From: Bacteroidota bacterium
Lineage (GTDB): Bacteria > Bacteroidota > Bacteroidia > Chitinophagales > Saprospiraceae
DNA length: 15,463 bases
Assembly: GCA_018969455.1 (NCBI GenBank)
Contig: JAGWYI010000030.1
Span: 1-15,463, forward strand
Reading direction: 5' to 3'
In this document: positions 5,333 through 12,735 of the stretch, piece after piece
Layout of the letters: the number at the start of each line of letters is the position of its first letter
How positions within the stretch are numbered: the first letter of the stretch is position 1
Notes under the pieces: model-generated
The model's database searches: none
What the model saw: the letters and a program-made list of their open reading frames with translations, nothing else
Told to the model about the DNA's origin: nothing
Position numbers and translations under genes: made by a program

Positions 5333-7654
5333 ATGAAACAATTTCTGCAATTTCTTTTGCCTTTTGTGGTCAGCGGCCACTTATTGGCCCAAACGGCCAC
5401 TACCACCATAAGCGGCGCCATAAAAGACGCACAAAGCGGTGAAATTCTCATCGGAGCAACCATAGAGGCACTCGACCTGAAAAAAGGCAACGTGAGCAAT
5501 GAATATGGTTTTTACTCGCTTACCATACCCCTCAAAAACGACTCCATCTCCCTGCGCTTTTCTTATGTAGGATACATGCCTCAAATTGTTCGGATAAAAC
5601 CCGACAAGGCGCTTCAGCTGGATGTATCACTGTCTATAAAAGGCTCCGTATTGAATGAAGTTGAAGTGAAAGCCAATGGTTTTCGCGAGAAAATGCAAAG
5701 CACAGAAATGTCGGTAGCAACCCTGTCTGCACGGGAGGCCAAGGCACTTCCGGCCTTGTTTGGAGAAGTAGACATTATCAAAATTCTGCAATTAAAACCC
5801 GGTATAACACCTGGTTCTGAAGGCACCACCGGACTTTTCGTTCGTGGCGGAAACAGCGATCAAAATCTCATTGTACTCGATGAAGCCATCGTGTACAATG
5901 CCAACCACCTTTTCGGCTTTTTCAGCACCTTTAATTCAGATGCGGTGAAAGACCTGAAAGTATACAAGGGCGGGTTTCCAGCCCAATATGGCGGCAGATT
6001 GTCTTCCGTAATTGATGTTCGGATGAAAGAAGGCAACAACCAGAAATTCACCGGATCGGGCGGTTTGGGGCTCATTGCCAGCCGACTCACACTCGAAGGG
6101 CCGATTAAAAAGGGAAAATCCTCGTTTATTGTCAGCGGACGGCGCACCTATGCCGACATCATTACCCGCGCAGTGAACCGGGCAAATGAAAACAAACCCG
6201 ATTACAACCCGATTCCGGACTATTACTTCTACGATTTAAATACAAAAATCAATTTTACCCTTTCTCCCAAAGACCACCTTTATCTCAGCGGGTACTTCGG
6301 CCGCGACGTTTTTACTTTTAAAAACGAAACCTTCAATTTCCTGTTCGACTGGGGCAATACCACCGGAACTGCCCGTTGGAACCATGTTTATGGCCCGCAT
6401 CTCTTTTCAAATGCAACTTTCACTTATTCCGATTACCGGTATCGCATTCGAAATATTTTACAAGGATTTTCATTTCGACTGGGTTCCAATGTGAAGGATG
6501 CAAATACCAAAATTGACTTTTATTACCAGCCCAGCAATGCCCATACGGTTCGATTTGGGGCGAATGCCACCTACCATCAATTCATCGTGGGGCGCTTAAA
6601 GGCCGGAAGCGACGATGGGCAGGTAAATTTCGAGGCCGGACAGAATTTTGACGGTTGGGAGTTCGGCACTTATTTTGCCGACGAATGGGCCCTGGGGAAA
6701 GACTTAAAACTAAATTATGGCGCCCGATTTTCTGGCTGGAGCAATCAACCTGCCTTTTACGCCCGATTTGAGCCGCGATTTGCCATCAATTACACCCTCA
6801 ACAGCGACCTGAGTTTGAAGGGATCTTATTCGCGCATGAATCAATATGTGCACCTGCTGGCCAGCAGCGGGCTTTCACTCCCGACCGACATCTGGTACCC
6901 CTCCACCAAAGGCATCAAACCCGAAGTGAGCGACCAGCTCGCCGTGGGCGCATCTTACCTTTTTGCCAATCAGATTCTTGTTACCTGGGAGGCCTGGTAC
7001 AAATGGCTGCAAAACTCCATCGACTTTAAAGATGGCGCCGAGATTTTTGCCAACAACAATCTGGAAGGTGAACTCACCATCGGAAAAGGATATGCTTACA
7101 GCCCCCTCGAATTGGAAATCGAGAAAAAAGAAGGCCGACTCACAGGCTGGATTGGTTATACCCTGTCCTGGGTGCGCCGGGGCGCTTTTCAGGATATCAA
7201 TGGCGGGAATTATTTCCCAACCCGGTTTGATACCCGACACAATATCAGCGTAGTAGGTATATACAGCCTATCCAAACGCTGGCAACTCACCGCAACCTGG
7301 GTGTATACCTCCGGTTATACCAGCTGGCTGCCCATCGGACGCCTGAGTTTTCAGGATGTTGCCGGAGCGCCGCTGCAACTGGTAGTGCCCGTTTACGGCG
7401 CGCGCAATACCTTCCGTGCTCCCGCTTATATGCGTGCCGACCTCGGTGTGGTGTGGAAATTCAAAACACGACACCTCGAAAACGACCTGACGCTTAGCAT
7501 TTACAACGCCACCAACCGCCGAAACCCCTACTTCTTGTTCCTCGACGCCGAAATCCAGAAAGGGGAACCCGTAGATTTTATCACGGGCATCAAAGCCAAA
7601 CAGGTGTCTTTGTTCCCTGTATTGCCTTCTATTACCTGGAATTTTAAATTTTAA
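5333..7654 (+). CDS. TonB-dependent outer-membrane receptor with carboxypeptidase-regulatory-like domain
   Basis: This 773-residue outer-membrane transporter takes up a ligand using energy from TonB/ExbBD. A signal peptide (MKQFLQFLLPFVVSGHLLAQ, 1-20) is followed by a CarboxypepD_reg-like beta-sandwich (25-102; ISGAIKDAQSGEILIGATIE, NEYGFYSL, FSYVGYMPQ). A plug domain (about 125-235) contains DIIKILQLKPGITPGSEG, GLFVRGGNSDQNLIVLDEA and YKGGFPAQYGGRLSSVIDVR. The rest is a 22-strand-type barrel ending in a terminal Phe (SITWNFKF). The DUF4249 lipoprotein gene follows directly, the usual partner for this receptor subtype. It is smaller than SusC proteins (about 1000 residues) and no SusD-like gene is present, so it is not a classic glycan locus. 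The ligand cannot be read from the sequence. Tandem palindromes upstream suggest regulation. Confidence 0.93.
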   Translation: MKQFLQFLLPFVVSGHLLAQTATTTISGAIKDAQSGEILIGATIEALDLKKGNVSNEYGFYSLTIPLKNDSISLRFSYVGYMPQIVRIKPDKALQLDVSLSIKGSVLNEVEVKANGFREKMQSTEMSVATLSAREAKALPALFGEVDIIKILQLKPGITPGSEGTTGLFVRGGNSDQNLIVLDEAIVYNANHLFGFFSTFNSDAVKDLKVYKGGFPAQYGGRLSSVIDVRMKEGNNQKFTGSGGLGLIASRLTLEGPIKKGKSSFIVSGRRTYADIITRAVNRANENKPDYNPIPDYYFYDLNTKINFTLSPKDHLYLSGYFGRDVFTFKNETFNFLFDWGNTTGTARWNHVYGPHLFSNATFTYSDYRYRIRNILQGFSFRLGSNVKDANTKIDFYYQPSNAHTVRFGANATYHQFIVGRLKAGSDDGQVNFEAGQNFDGWEFGTYFADEWALGKDLKLNYGARFSGWSNQPAFYARFEPRFAINYTLNSDLSLKGSYSRMNQYVHLLASSGLSLPTDIWYPSTKGIKPEVSDQLAVGASYLFANQILVTWEAWYKWLQNSIDFKDGAEIFANNNLEGELTIGKGYAYSPLELEIEKKEGRLTGWIGYTLSWVRRGAFQDINGGNYFPTRFDTRHNISVVGIYSLSKRWQLTATWVYTSGYTSWLPIGRLSFQDVAGAPLQLVVPVYGARNTFRAPAYMRADLGVVWKFKTRHLENDLTLSIYNATNRRNPYFLFLDAEIQKGEPVDFITGIKAKQVSLFPVLPSITWNFKF

Positions 7655-7674
7655 CCTCCATCATGCCATTTCCT

Positions 7675-8514
7675 ATGAAAAACATCGGCTTATTTGTCTT
7701 GCTTCTGGGCTTGCTTGCTTGCAATCTTACCAAAGAGGTGGAAATTAAATTGCCTGAATACGCCACCCAACCTGTAGTAGAATGCTACCTGGAACCCGGA
7801 AAGCCATTCCGACTGCTCCTGAGCAGAAGTTATGCCTTCTTCGATCCCTTTGGTTTAGACTCCTCCTTTATCCAAAAAACCATCATTCAGGGCGCTTCCA
7901 TACGCATCGAATACAACGGAAATACGGTGATTCTTCCCAACATTCCCTCCATCGAAGCCAATCCTGTCAAATTGTTTAATTACACCGCAACCGAAACCGT
8001 ACCCGCAACGCCAGGCCTGGAATATACCTTGCACATTACGCTGCCTGATGGCGGCGGTGAAATTACCGGGAAAACAACCATGCAAACCCGGGTTCCCATC
8101 GATTCGGTGGTCGTGAGCTTCAGCCCTAATATTGACAGCCTGGCACGTGCGCTCACTTACATCACAGACAATCAAAATACAGTAGATTTTTACCGCAGAT
8201 TGCTCAATTACAGCACCCTCGACAGCATGCCTGTGCAGGATTTCCTGGCGCCCGACCGAATTTCAACCACCCCGCTTATCGCATTTGGAACCGGATACGA
8301 ACTTAAGCAAGGAGATACTATATTTAATACAATCTACCACATAGATAAGGCCTATTATGATTTTATCGAGAGTATCCAACTTTCTATTGCAGCCAATTTC
8401 AACCCATTTGCCCAACCTGCAAGCATCAAAAGCAATGTAAGCGGAAGTGCCAACCCGATCGGAATTTTCACGTCGCTGGTGTACGACCGGGATACCACGA
8501 TCGTACACAAATAA
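7675..8514 (+). CDS. DUF4249 family lipoprotein, partner of the TonB-dependent receptor
   Basis: The protein (279 residues from ATG 7675) begins with a lipoprotein signal peptide, MKNIGLFVLLLGLLAC, with the lipid-carrying Cys at residue 16 followed by NLTKEVE. The body opens with PEYATQPVVECYLEPGKPF and has beta-rich segments such as IIQGASIRIEYNGNTV and GLEYTLHITLPDGG. It ends with the family pattern YYDFIESIQLS...NPFAQPASIKSNVSGSANPIGIF, which marks DUF4249. These proteins are found beside TonB-dependent receptors throughout Bacteroidota and are presumed surface or periplasmic accessory subunits; their function is not established. ATG 7663 is in frame but adds MPFP before the signal peptide, so I prefer 7675. 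The gap to the receptor stop is 20 bp, hence one operon, closed by the hairpin at 8539. Confidence 0.9.
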   Translation: MKNIGLFVLLLGLLACNLTKEVEIKLPEYATQPVVECYLEPGKPFRLLLSRSYAFFDPFGLDSSFIQKTIIQGASIRIEYNGNTVILPNIPSIEANPVKLFNYTATETVPATPGLEYTLHITLPDGGGEITGKTTMQTRVPIDSVVVSFSPNIDSLARALTYITDNQNTVDFYRRLLNYSTLDSMPVQDFLAPDRISTTPLIAFGTGYELKQGDTIFNTIYHIDKAYYDFIESIQLSIAANFNPFAQPASIKSNVSGSANPIGIFTSLVYDRDTTIVHK

Positions 8515-8538
8515 TTTTTTTAAATTTATAAAAAATTC

Positions 8539-8574
8539 AAAGCCCGGACTTTACACGAAAGTCCGGGCTTTTTT
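8539..8574. terminator. Strong rho-independent terminator, probably bidirectional
   Basis: AAAGCCCGGACTTT (8539-8552) and AAAGTCCGGGCTTT (8558-8571) form a 14-bp perfect stem with loop ACACG and a T-tract to 8574. It ends the receptor/DUF4249 operon. Leftward, the stem is followed by a T-rich stretch, so it can also stop the small gene ending at 8592. Confidence 0.92.
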
Positions 8575-8591
8575 GGGTATTTAAGGCCGCA

Positions 8592-8789
8592 TTACGGCAG
8601 GTTGACCGGTCGGGATGGCACTCGAACGTGGGTGTTGCTTGAGGCAACGCCCGATTTGTCATCCTCGGTTTTGGGGTGGGCGTCCAGGCTCAGGTACAGC
8701 AACGCTGCAAGACCAAGATGGAGCGCAATAGCGAGCGTTAGCGCACTTTGGCGGCTTTTCCGCTCGTTGGATTCGGCATTGTAACGCAT
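8592..8789 (-). CDS. Small single-pass membrane protein resembling a TonB N-terminal anchor
   Basis: The 65-residue product has a basic cytoplasmic start (MRYNAESNERKSRQSA), one hydrophobic helix (about 16-35, LTLAIALHLGLAALLYLSL), and a short polar tail with a Pro/Arg-containing end (VRVPSRPVNLP). TonB-family proteins in Bacteroidota begin in this way, but a long Pro-rich linker and a C-terminal TonB domain should follow and are absent; the frame simply stops. It may be a separate mini-protein, a truncated TonB, or a spurious frame. Support for reality: placement between its ATG and a shared bidirectional terminator, and a clean inside-positive topology. No TAnnTTTG box was found upstream. 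The convergent receptor operon makes a link to TonB-driven transport tempting, but that is inference. Confidence 0.5.
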   Translation of the reverse strand: MRYNAESNERKSRQSALTLAIALHLGLAALLYLSLDAHPKTEDDKSGVASSNTHVRVPSRPVNLP

Positions 8790-9093
8790 GTGGAGGGCAG
8801 TTTATTCAGTATGGATGATTGTATGGTTTAAACGTTTGTACTGGTCAAAAAAGTTTCTTTTCGAGTGAAAATATTTGTTAAAAAAATGATATAATCCTGC
8901 ATGTTTCTTTCATCCACGCTCCGGCTTGTTTGTTACAGCCCTGCGCTATAGCAGGAAGCGAAGAAAATAAAACGGTTTGTCCTTGTTGACGATCCATTAC
9001 CCGGCAAGCGTGCTATTCTGGACAAAAAATCAGGTTTCATGGTTCCTTTTTTAAGGTTGGATGAAAAACATCGGATTTAGTATAAGTTCCCCT
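8790..9093. other. Gene-free stretch upstream of the methyltransferase
   Basis: I find no credible protein in either strand here. It contains two overlapping palindromes (GTTTAAAC 8826-8833 and AAACGTTT 8830-8837) about 40 bases upstream of the small TonB-anchor gene, an AT-rich segment (about 8845-8895) and a weak 5-bp hairpin (8940-8955, CCTGC/GCAGG). None is assigned a function. Confidence 0.5.
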
Positions 9094-9101
9094 TAACTTT
9101 G
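9094..9101 (+). promoter_or_regulatory. -7 promoter box for the downstream methyltransferase
   Basis: TAACTTTG fits TAnnTTTG and ends 29 bases before ATG 9131. A TTTA at 9075-9078 could be a weak -33 element. Confidence 0.45.
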
Positions 9102-9130
9102 GCGCTCATTTTTACACCAATTGTATCCGG

Positions 9131-10045
9131 ATGAACGATCCTGAAAAAAGTTACGCCCTGCACGAACAACATTTTGACCAATACGGGAAAGGCGGCGCCC
9201 GCGCGGCCATTGCCCGGAGTTGGTTTGAACCAGGCAGCATCGCGTACGCACAAGCGCGTCAGCGCGATGCTATTTCCGACCCGCTTTTGCAGCATTACCC
9301 TGGTGCACAATGGCTTACGGTGGGCGACGGACGCTATGGCGGCGACGCGCATTACCTGCAGTCTAAAGGCGCCAAAGTGCTTGCTACGGATATTTCGGAT
9401 ACCCTTTTGATTGAAGGTTTTGAACTGGGATACATTCAGGCTTACCAAAAAGCCAATGCCGAGGCGCTGGAATTTGGCGACAACAGTTTCGATTTTGTGT
9501 TGTGCAAAGAATCATACCACCATTTTCCGCGCCCGATGAAGGCCTTGTACGAAATGCTGCGGGTAGCGAAAACAGGCGTGGTGCTCCTGGAGCCCGTGGA
9601 TCCTTACATTTATCGAAACATGATTCAGGCTATGTTTCGGGCCGGTATTGCGGGGATTAACCGCCTGGGTTTGTTCAAATTGCTGCTGGGTCGCTCCATC
9701 AATCGGGCGACTTACGAGGAAGTGGGCAATTATGTGTACAAAATATCGCGCCGGGAAATCGAAAAAACGGCGCTGGGGCTCAATTATCCGGCCATTGCAT
9801 TCAAAGGCATCAACATTTTCCACTTGAACGGCTCGGAAAAAGTGGATGCCCATAAATTTTCATTCAAAAAAGCGCTGGTTTCGGTGATGACGGGCGCCTT
9901 AAACCTGCTGTCTTTCCTGCGCATCGCGGAGCCGCAGTTGCTTTCGGTCATCATTTTCAAGGAAATGCCGGATGAAGCGTGTATCGCGACGCTGAAACAG
10001 CAAGGGTATTCGGTACAGCGTTTGTCGAGAAATCCGTATTGGTAA
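9131..10045 (+). CDS. Class I SAM-dependent methyltransferase with variant motif I
   Basis: The 304-residue protein has a Rossmann methyltransferase core at about residues 58-160. Motif I is WLTVGDGRYGGDAHYLQSKG (61-80), where GDGRYG replaces the usual E/D-x-G-x-G-x-G, then VLATDIS (83-89) supplies the acidic ribose-binding residue. The segment ALEFGDNSFDFVLCKESYHHFPRP (112-135) is the typical motif II/III region of Methyltransf_11 proteins, and VVLLEPVDPYIY follows. The C-terminal half (160-304) is an added helical region (FRAGIAGINRLGLFKLLLGR; KALVSVMTGALNLLSFLRI) that may bind the acceptor or a membrane. I associate the GDGRYG version with methyltransferases of polysaccharide or lipid loci, but there is no such locus here. 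It stands alone and converges on rimM with a 24-bp gap. Confidence 0.87.
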   Translation: MNDPEKSYALHEQHFDQYGKGGARAAIARSWFEPGSIAYAQARQRDAISDPLLQHYPGAQWLTVGDGRYGGDAHYLQSKGAKVLATDISDTLLIEGFELGYIQAYQKANAEALEFGDNSFDFVLCKESYHHFPRPMKALYEMLRVAKTGVVLLEPVDPYIYRNMIQAMFRAGIAGINRLGLFKLLLGRSINRATYEEVGNYVYKISRREIEKTALGLNYPAIAFKGINIFHLNGSEKVDAHKFSFKKALVSVMTGALNLLSFLRIAEPQLLSVIIFKEMPDEACIATLKQQGYSVQRLSRNPYW

Positions 10046-10069
10046 AAATGCTGTTCATTCGGGGCATGT

Positions 10070-10603
10070 TTACACATCCAGCAGTCCCTCCGGCAAATCC
10101 ATTTTTACCCGTTTTTGGACATTGTCTACCGATAAAATCAACTGCTTGTTGAGGGGAATGAGGACGTCTTTATTTTTGTATTCCAGAAATGCCATTTCCT
10201 GCTGCGGCATTTCGAGCACTTCGCGGATGGGCCCGATTTCGCCAAGGGTTTCATCTTCTATGATATAGCCTTCGAGTTCGGCGTATTCAAGCACGTCTTC
10301 CTCCACCAGGTATTTGCGTTTATGATCGGGAATCAGGTCTTTTTTGCGAAGGAAAATCTGGCGAGACTGCAGGGGTTCGGCCAGGGTTTTGTTTGTAACC
10401 TCTTCCAGGGAAAGAATAATGCCGCTTCCGCCGCGCACTTCGGAGATGAAATAAGGCACTTTGGTGTTTTTTATATCGAGGAAAATGCGCTTGTTGTGCG
10501 TAAAATCCTCATAATACTGCGGTTCAATAACGGCTTTGAGTTCGCCTTTTAGGCCGTGGGTTTTCTGGGTGTAACCGATTTGAACGTAAATGGTTTCTGA
10601 CAT
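10070..10603 (-). CDS. rimM: Ribosome maturation factor RimM (16S rRNA processing)
   Basis: The 177-residue protein binds ribosomal protein S19 and helps mature the 30S subunit head. The N-terminal RimM domain begins VQIGYTQKTHGLKGELKAV (7-25), the family signature. The C-terminal PRC-barrel covers about 95-177, and the protein ends with KMDLPEGLLDV, the usual Bacteroidota ending. In many bacteria rimM lies between rpsP and trmD; neither is present here. Instead it sits 13 bp behind an uncharacterised lipoprotein gene on the same strand, so it is probably the last gene of a leftward cluster. Only a weak 4-bp ATGC/GCAT hairpin with T5 follows the stop, so the true terminator is uncertain. Confidence 0.95.
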   Translation of the reverse strand: MSETIYVQIGYTQKTHGLKGELKAVIEPQYYEDFTHNKRIFLDIKNTKVPYFISEVRGGSGIILSLEEVTNKTLAEPLQSRQIFLRKKDLIPDHKRKYLVEEDVLEYAELEGYIIEDETLGEIGPIREVLEMPQQEMAFLEYKNKDVLIPLNKQLILSVDNVQKRVKMDLPEGLLDV

Positions 10604-10616
10604 GCGGGAGTCGCAA

Positions 10617-11393
10617 TTACTGGTACGATAGCAGGGTTTGTTTCAAAATATAGCCGCGTTCGGCCTTGTCTTGCCAGGGTTTGGTGAGGCAATCGGCGGG
10701 TGTGGGTGTCTGGTTGCAATATTGGCTGTCGAGCATCCATTGTTCGCGATATGCGATACCCACATGTTTGGCATAGCGGGTGAGGCTGTACCGGCGTTGG
10801 AAGGCGCTGGTGAAATCGGCCTCTTGCACGGTCAGCACCGAATCAAAAGCAAATGCGCCAATTTGCAGGGGCTTGTCGATGCTTTCCACTTGAGATTGTT
10901 CGGTGTTGTACAGGCGCATGCGTTCGCCGGCGACGCTTGTTTCCAGGCTTGGGTCGATCCAGACATTTACATTCCAGGTTTTTTGCTGGTAGAGGGGGAA
11001 GGACAGGTTAAGGAAGCGCAGATTGTCTTCGGTCACAGCGGCCTGTTCGGCATTGGCGGCGGCGTAGTAGCGGTTTTTAAATTGCCAGGAGTCGCCGGGG
11101 GATTTTTTTTCATATCGTTCCAGGATGTAAACCAGGGCGCCGCTGTGGTCGTGGGTAGTATCCACTACGCTGCGTCGCACCCAGCTGCGGCTGCTGTCGC
11201 GCAGGGTCAGGTTACCCTTGAAATCGTACACGATGCTGTCTACCAGGTAATCGGCGCTTTGCCCGATGTGCAAAGGGAAATAGGCATATTGGCCGCTTGC
11301 ATCCAGCTGGATGGTTTCCGTTTCGCGTTTGCTGCATTGAAACAAAAAGAGCATGCCGCTTAGCAAAAATAAAAGACGCAAGGTGTGATTCAT
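10617..11393 (-). CDS. Uncharacterised Bacteroidota lipoprotein
   Basis: From ATG 11393 the product has 258 residues. It opens with a lipoprotein signal peptide (MNHTLRLLFLLSGMLFLFQC, Cys at 20) followed by SKRETET. The mature part starts with YAYFPLHIGQSADYLVDSIV and contains alternating beta stretches (SGALVYILERYEKK, TWNVNVWIDPS, YAKHVGIAYREQWMLD). The YFPLxxGxxxxYxVDSxxYD opening is shared by a group of Bacteroidota hypothetical lipoproteins, as far as I recall; no function is known. Two Cys (in DSQYCNQTPTPADCLTKP, near the C-terminus) could form a disulfide. An in-frame TTG at 11411 precedes the start but lies outside the signal peptide. It sits 26 bp behind rpiB and 13 bp before rimM, an odd pairing of envelope and housekeeping genes. 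Confidence 0.75.
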   Translation of the reverse strand: MNHTLRLLFLLSGMLFLFQCSKRETETIQLDASGQYAYFPLHIGQSADYLVDSIVYDFKGNLTLRDSSRSWVRRSVVDTTHDHSGALVYILERYEKKSPGDSWQFKNRYYAAANAEQAAVTEDNLRFLNLSFPLYQQKTWNVNVWIDPSLETSVAGERMRLYNTEQSQVESIDKPLQIGAFAFDSVLTVQEADFTSAFQRRYSLTRYAKHVGIAYREQWMLDSQYCNQTPTPADCLTKPWQDKAERGYILKQTLLSYQ

Positions 11394-11419
11394 GGTATAT
11401 ATTTTTGACAAACAAGTGC

Positions 11420-11851
11420 TTATGTGCAGGCGATTTTCTCTACGCGCCGGGCATGTCTTCCACCTTCAAAGGCGGTACTGATAAAAATGCGCACCATGGC
11501 TTGAGCCAGAATTTCGGGCACAAAACGCGCTGGCAGTGCTATTACATTGGCATCGTTATGCTGTCGTGCCAAAGCAGCCAACTCTTCTGTCCAGCAAATG
11601 GCACATCGAATGCCCTGATGCTTGTTGGCGGTGATGGCCACGCCGTTGCCGCTTCCGCAGAGCAAGATGCCCAATTCTGCTTCCTTGCTTTCAACGGCTG
11701 TAGCAACCGCATGGGCAAAATCAGGATAATCAACCGATTCTAAAGAATGGGCGCCAAAATCCTGAACCATATGGCCCTGGCCCTGTAACATGGCCACAAG
11801 GCCGTCTTTATAAGGAAAACCTGCGTGATCGCAGCCGATGGCAATTGTCAT
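11420..11851 (-). CDS. rpiB: Ribose-5-phosphate isomerase B
   Basis: The 143-residue enzyme interconverts ribose 5-phosphate and ribulose 5-phosphate in the pentose phosphate pathway. All family marks are present: MTIAIGCDHAGFPYK at the start (His9 in CDHAG), YPDFAHAVA (42-50), the catalytic Cys65 in GILLCGSGNGVAITANK (61-77), RCAICWTEELAALARQHNDANVIALP (82-107; His98) and FEGGRHARRVEKI (128-140). Length is normal. I chose ATG 11851 rather than 11884 because the conserved MTIAIGCDH begins there. A TAATTTTG box 60 bases upstream suggests its own promoter. Confidence 0.95.
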   Translation of the reverse strand: MTIAIGCDHAGFPYKDGLVAMLQGQGHMVQDFGAHSLESVDYPDFAHAVATAVESKEAELGILLCGSGNGVAITANKHQGIRCAICWTEELAALARQHNDANVIALPARFVPEILAQAMVRIFISTAFEGGRHARRVEKIACT

Positions 11852-11911
11852 AAATATATTGTAAATGAATAAGTTGAGATTCAAGCCAGCTCAATTGCTG
11901 CTTTCTAAAGT

Positions 11912-11919
11912 CAAAATTA
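11912..11919 (-). promoter_or_regulatory. -7 box for rpiB, sharing the marC stop codon
   Basis: Leftward TAATTTTG fits TAnnTTTG. Its first three bases are the TAA stop of the MarC-family gene. It ends 60 bases before the rpiB ATG and could start an rpiB-lipoprotein-rimM transcript independent of the gene upstream. Confidence 0.4.
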
Positions 11920-12555
11920 CAAGCTTTTGCCCATCTCTTGTACCAAATGAACCAAACCATTCACAATAAACTGTACGCCAATGGCAATTACAATAAATCC
12001 CATGATGCGGGCGATGGCGTTGAGGCCGCCGGGGCCGAATACCCGAAAAAGCAGGGGCGCCAAGCGCAAACAAGACCAAACCAGTACCCCCAAGGCCAAA
12101 ATTGCCAACAAAATAACACCCCGCTCGCCCCAATCGGCATGCTGGTTGTACAAGGTTATTAAATAGGAGATGGAGCCCGGACCCGACAACATGGGCATGG
12201 CCATGGGTGAAAACGCGATGTCGGTGCGATCGTGAGCGTTTTTTTCCACTTCCTCATCGTAGCCGCGACGCTTGGCAAAACTGCCCGACATCAAACCAAA
12301 TCCACTGATTAAAAGGGTCATCCCGCCCGCAATACGCAAGGCATGAATGGTCAAACCGAAAAAACCTAATATGTAATTCCCTGCCAGAAAAAAGCAAATC
12401 AATATCAAAAGAAAATAAAAACTGGTATACAACGCAATCCGGTTGCGTACCGCAAGCGGCCGGTCGCTGGTTAAGGCAACATACACCGGAATAGCCCCCG
12501 GCGGATCTACGATGCTAAACAAGGAAAACAGGGTGGCAAAAAAGAATTCTATCAT
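11917..12555 (-). CDS. MarC family integral membrane protein (UPF0056)
   Basis: The 212-residue protein has six hydrophobic segments and the marks of the MarC/UPF0056 family: FSLFSIVDPPGAIPVYVALT near the N-terminus (first half) and AFSPMAMPMLSGPGSISYLI in the centre (second half), the paired Pro-Gly motifs of the two membrane repeats. ALRIAGGMTLLISGFGLM is the third helix. The family was once linked to multiple antibiotic resistance, but that role has not held up and the real function is unknown. ATG 12555 is preferred over the upstream TTG 12579, because that codon overlaps a promoter box and the family starts with MIEFFFATLFSLF. It is the first gene of the leftward rpiB-lipoprotein-rimM cluster, 65 bp upstream of rpiB. 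Confidence 0.92.
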   Translation of the reverse strand: MIEFFFATLFSLFSIVDPPGAIPVYVALTSDRPLAVRNRIALYTSFYFLLILICFFLAGNYILGFFGLTIHALRIAGGMTLLISGFGLMSGSFAKRRGYDEEVEKNAHDRTDIAFSPMAMPMLSGPGSISYLITLYNQHADWGERGVILLAILALGVLVWSCLRLAPLLFRVFGPGGLNAIARIMGFIVIAIGVQFIVNGLVHLVQEMGKSL

Positions 12556-12576
12556 TTGTGTGTGTTCCTGAAACTG

Positions 12577-12584
12577 CAAAGGTA
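12577..12584 (-). promoter_or_regulatory. Promoter of the marC-like gene
   Basis: Leftward TACCTTTG fits the -7 consensus TAnnTTTG and ends 21 bases before ATG 12555. A TTTG (12601-12604 on this strand) lies 16 bases upstream of it, a reasonable -33 partner. This is the most complete promoter in the window. Confidence 0.6.
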
Positions 12585-12735
12585 TACAGCATTTTCATTG
12601 CAAACCCGAAGGCTTATTATCCTAAATGGGGCTACAGCGAATTTTATTCTAAAACTACACAAAAAAGAGGCCACTTCCCTGTTTTTTAGCAATGATTTTG
12701 CAAAAAATTAAAATAAAATTATTCTGACCTTCATT

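Noticed and set aside
8602..8784. Rightward 60-residue frame opposite the TonB-anchor-like gene
   Set aside because: No coherent topology or domain, and the minus frame has a convincing membrane helix with positive inside charge.
8940..8955. Hairpin CCTGC-GCTATA-GCAGG as a terminator or small RNA
   Set aside because: Only 5 bp of stem and no T-tract; expected by chance in a gap of this size.
10046..10069. Shared terminator between the methyltransferase and rimM
   Set aside because: Only a 4-bp ATGC/GCAT stem with a long loop; too weak to call.
10638..11363. Long rightward frame (241 residues) opposite the lipoprotein gene
   Set aside because: It is the antisense of a clear lipoprotein gene with a signal peptide; its Gly/Ala/Val-rich translation is typical of a mirror frame.
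12640..12735. Terminator after the glycosyltransferase gene
   Set aside because: A T6 tract follows CCTC on the minus strand, but no stable stem precedes it.
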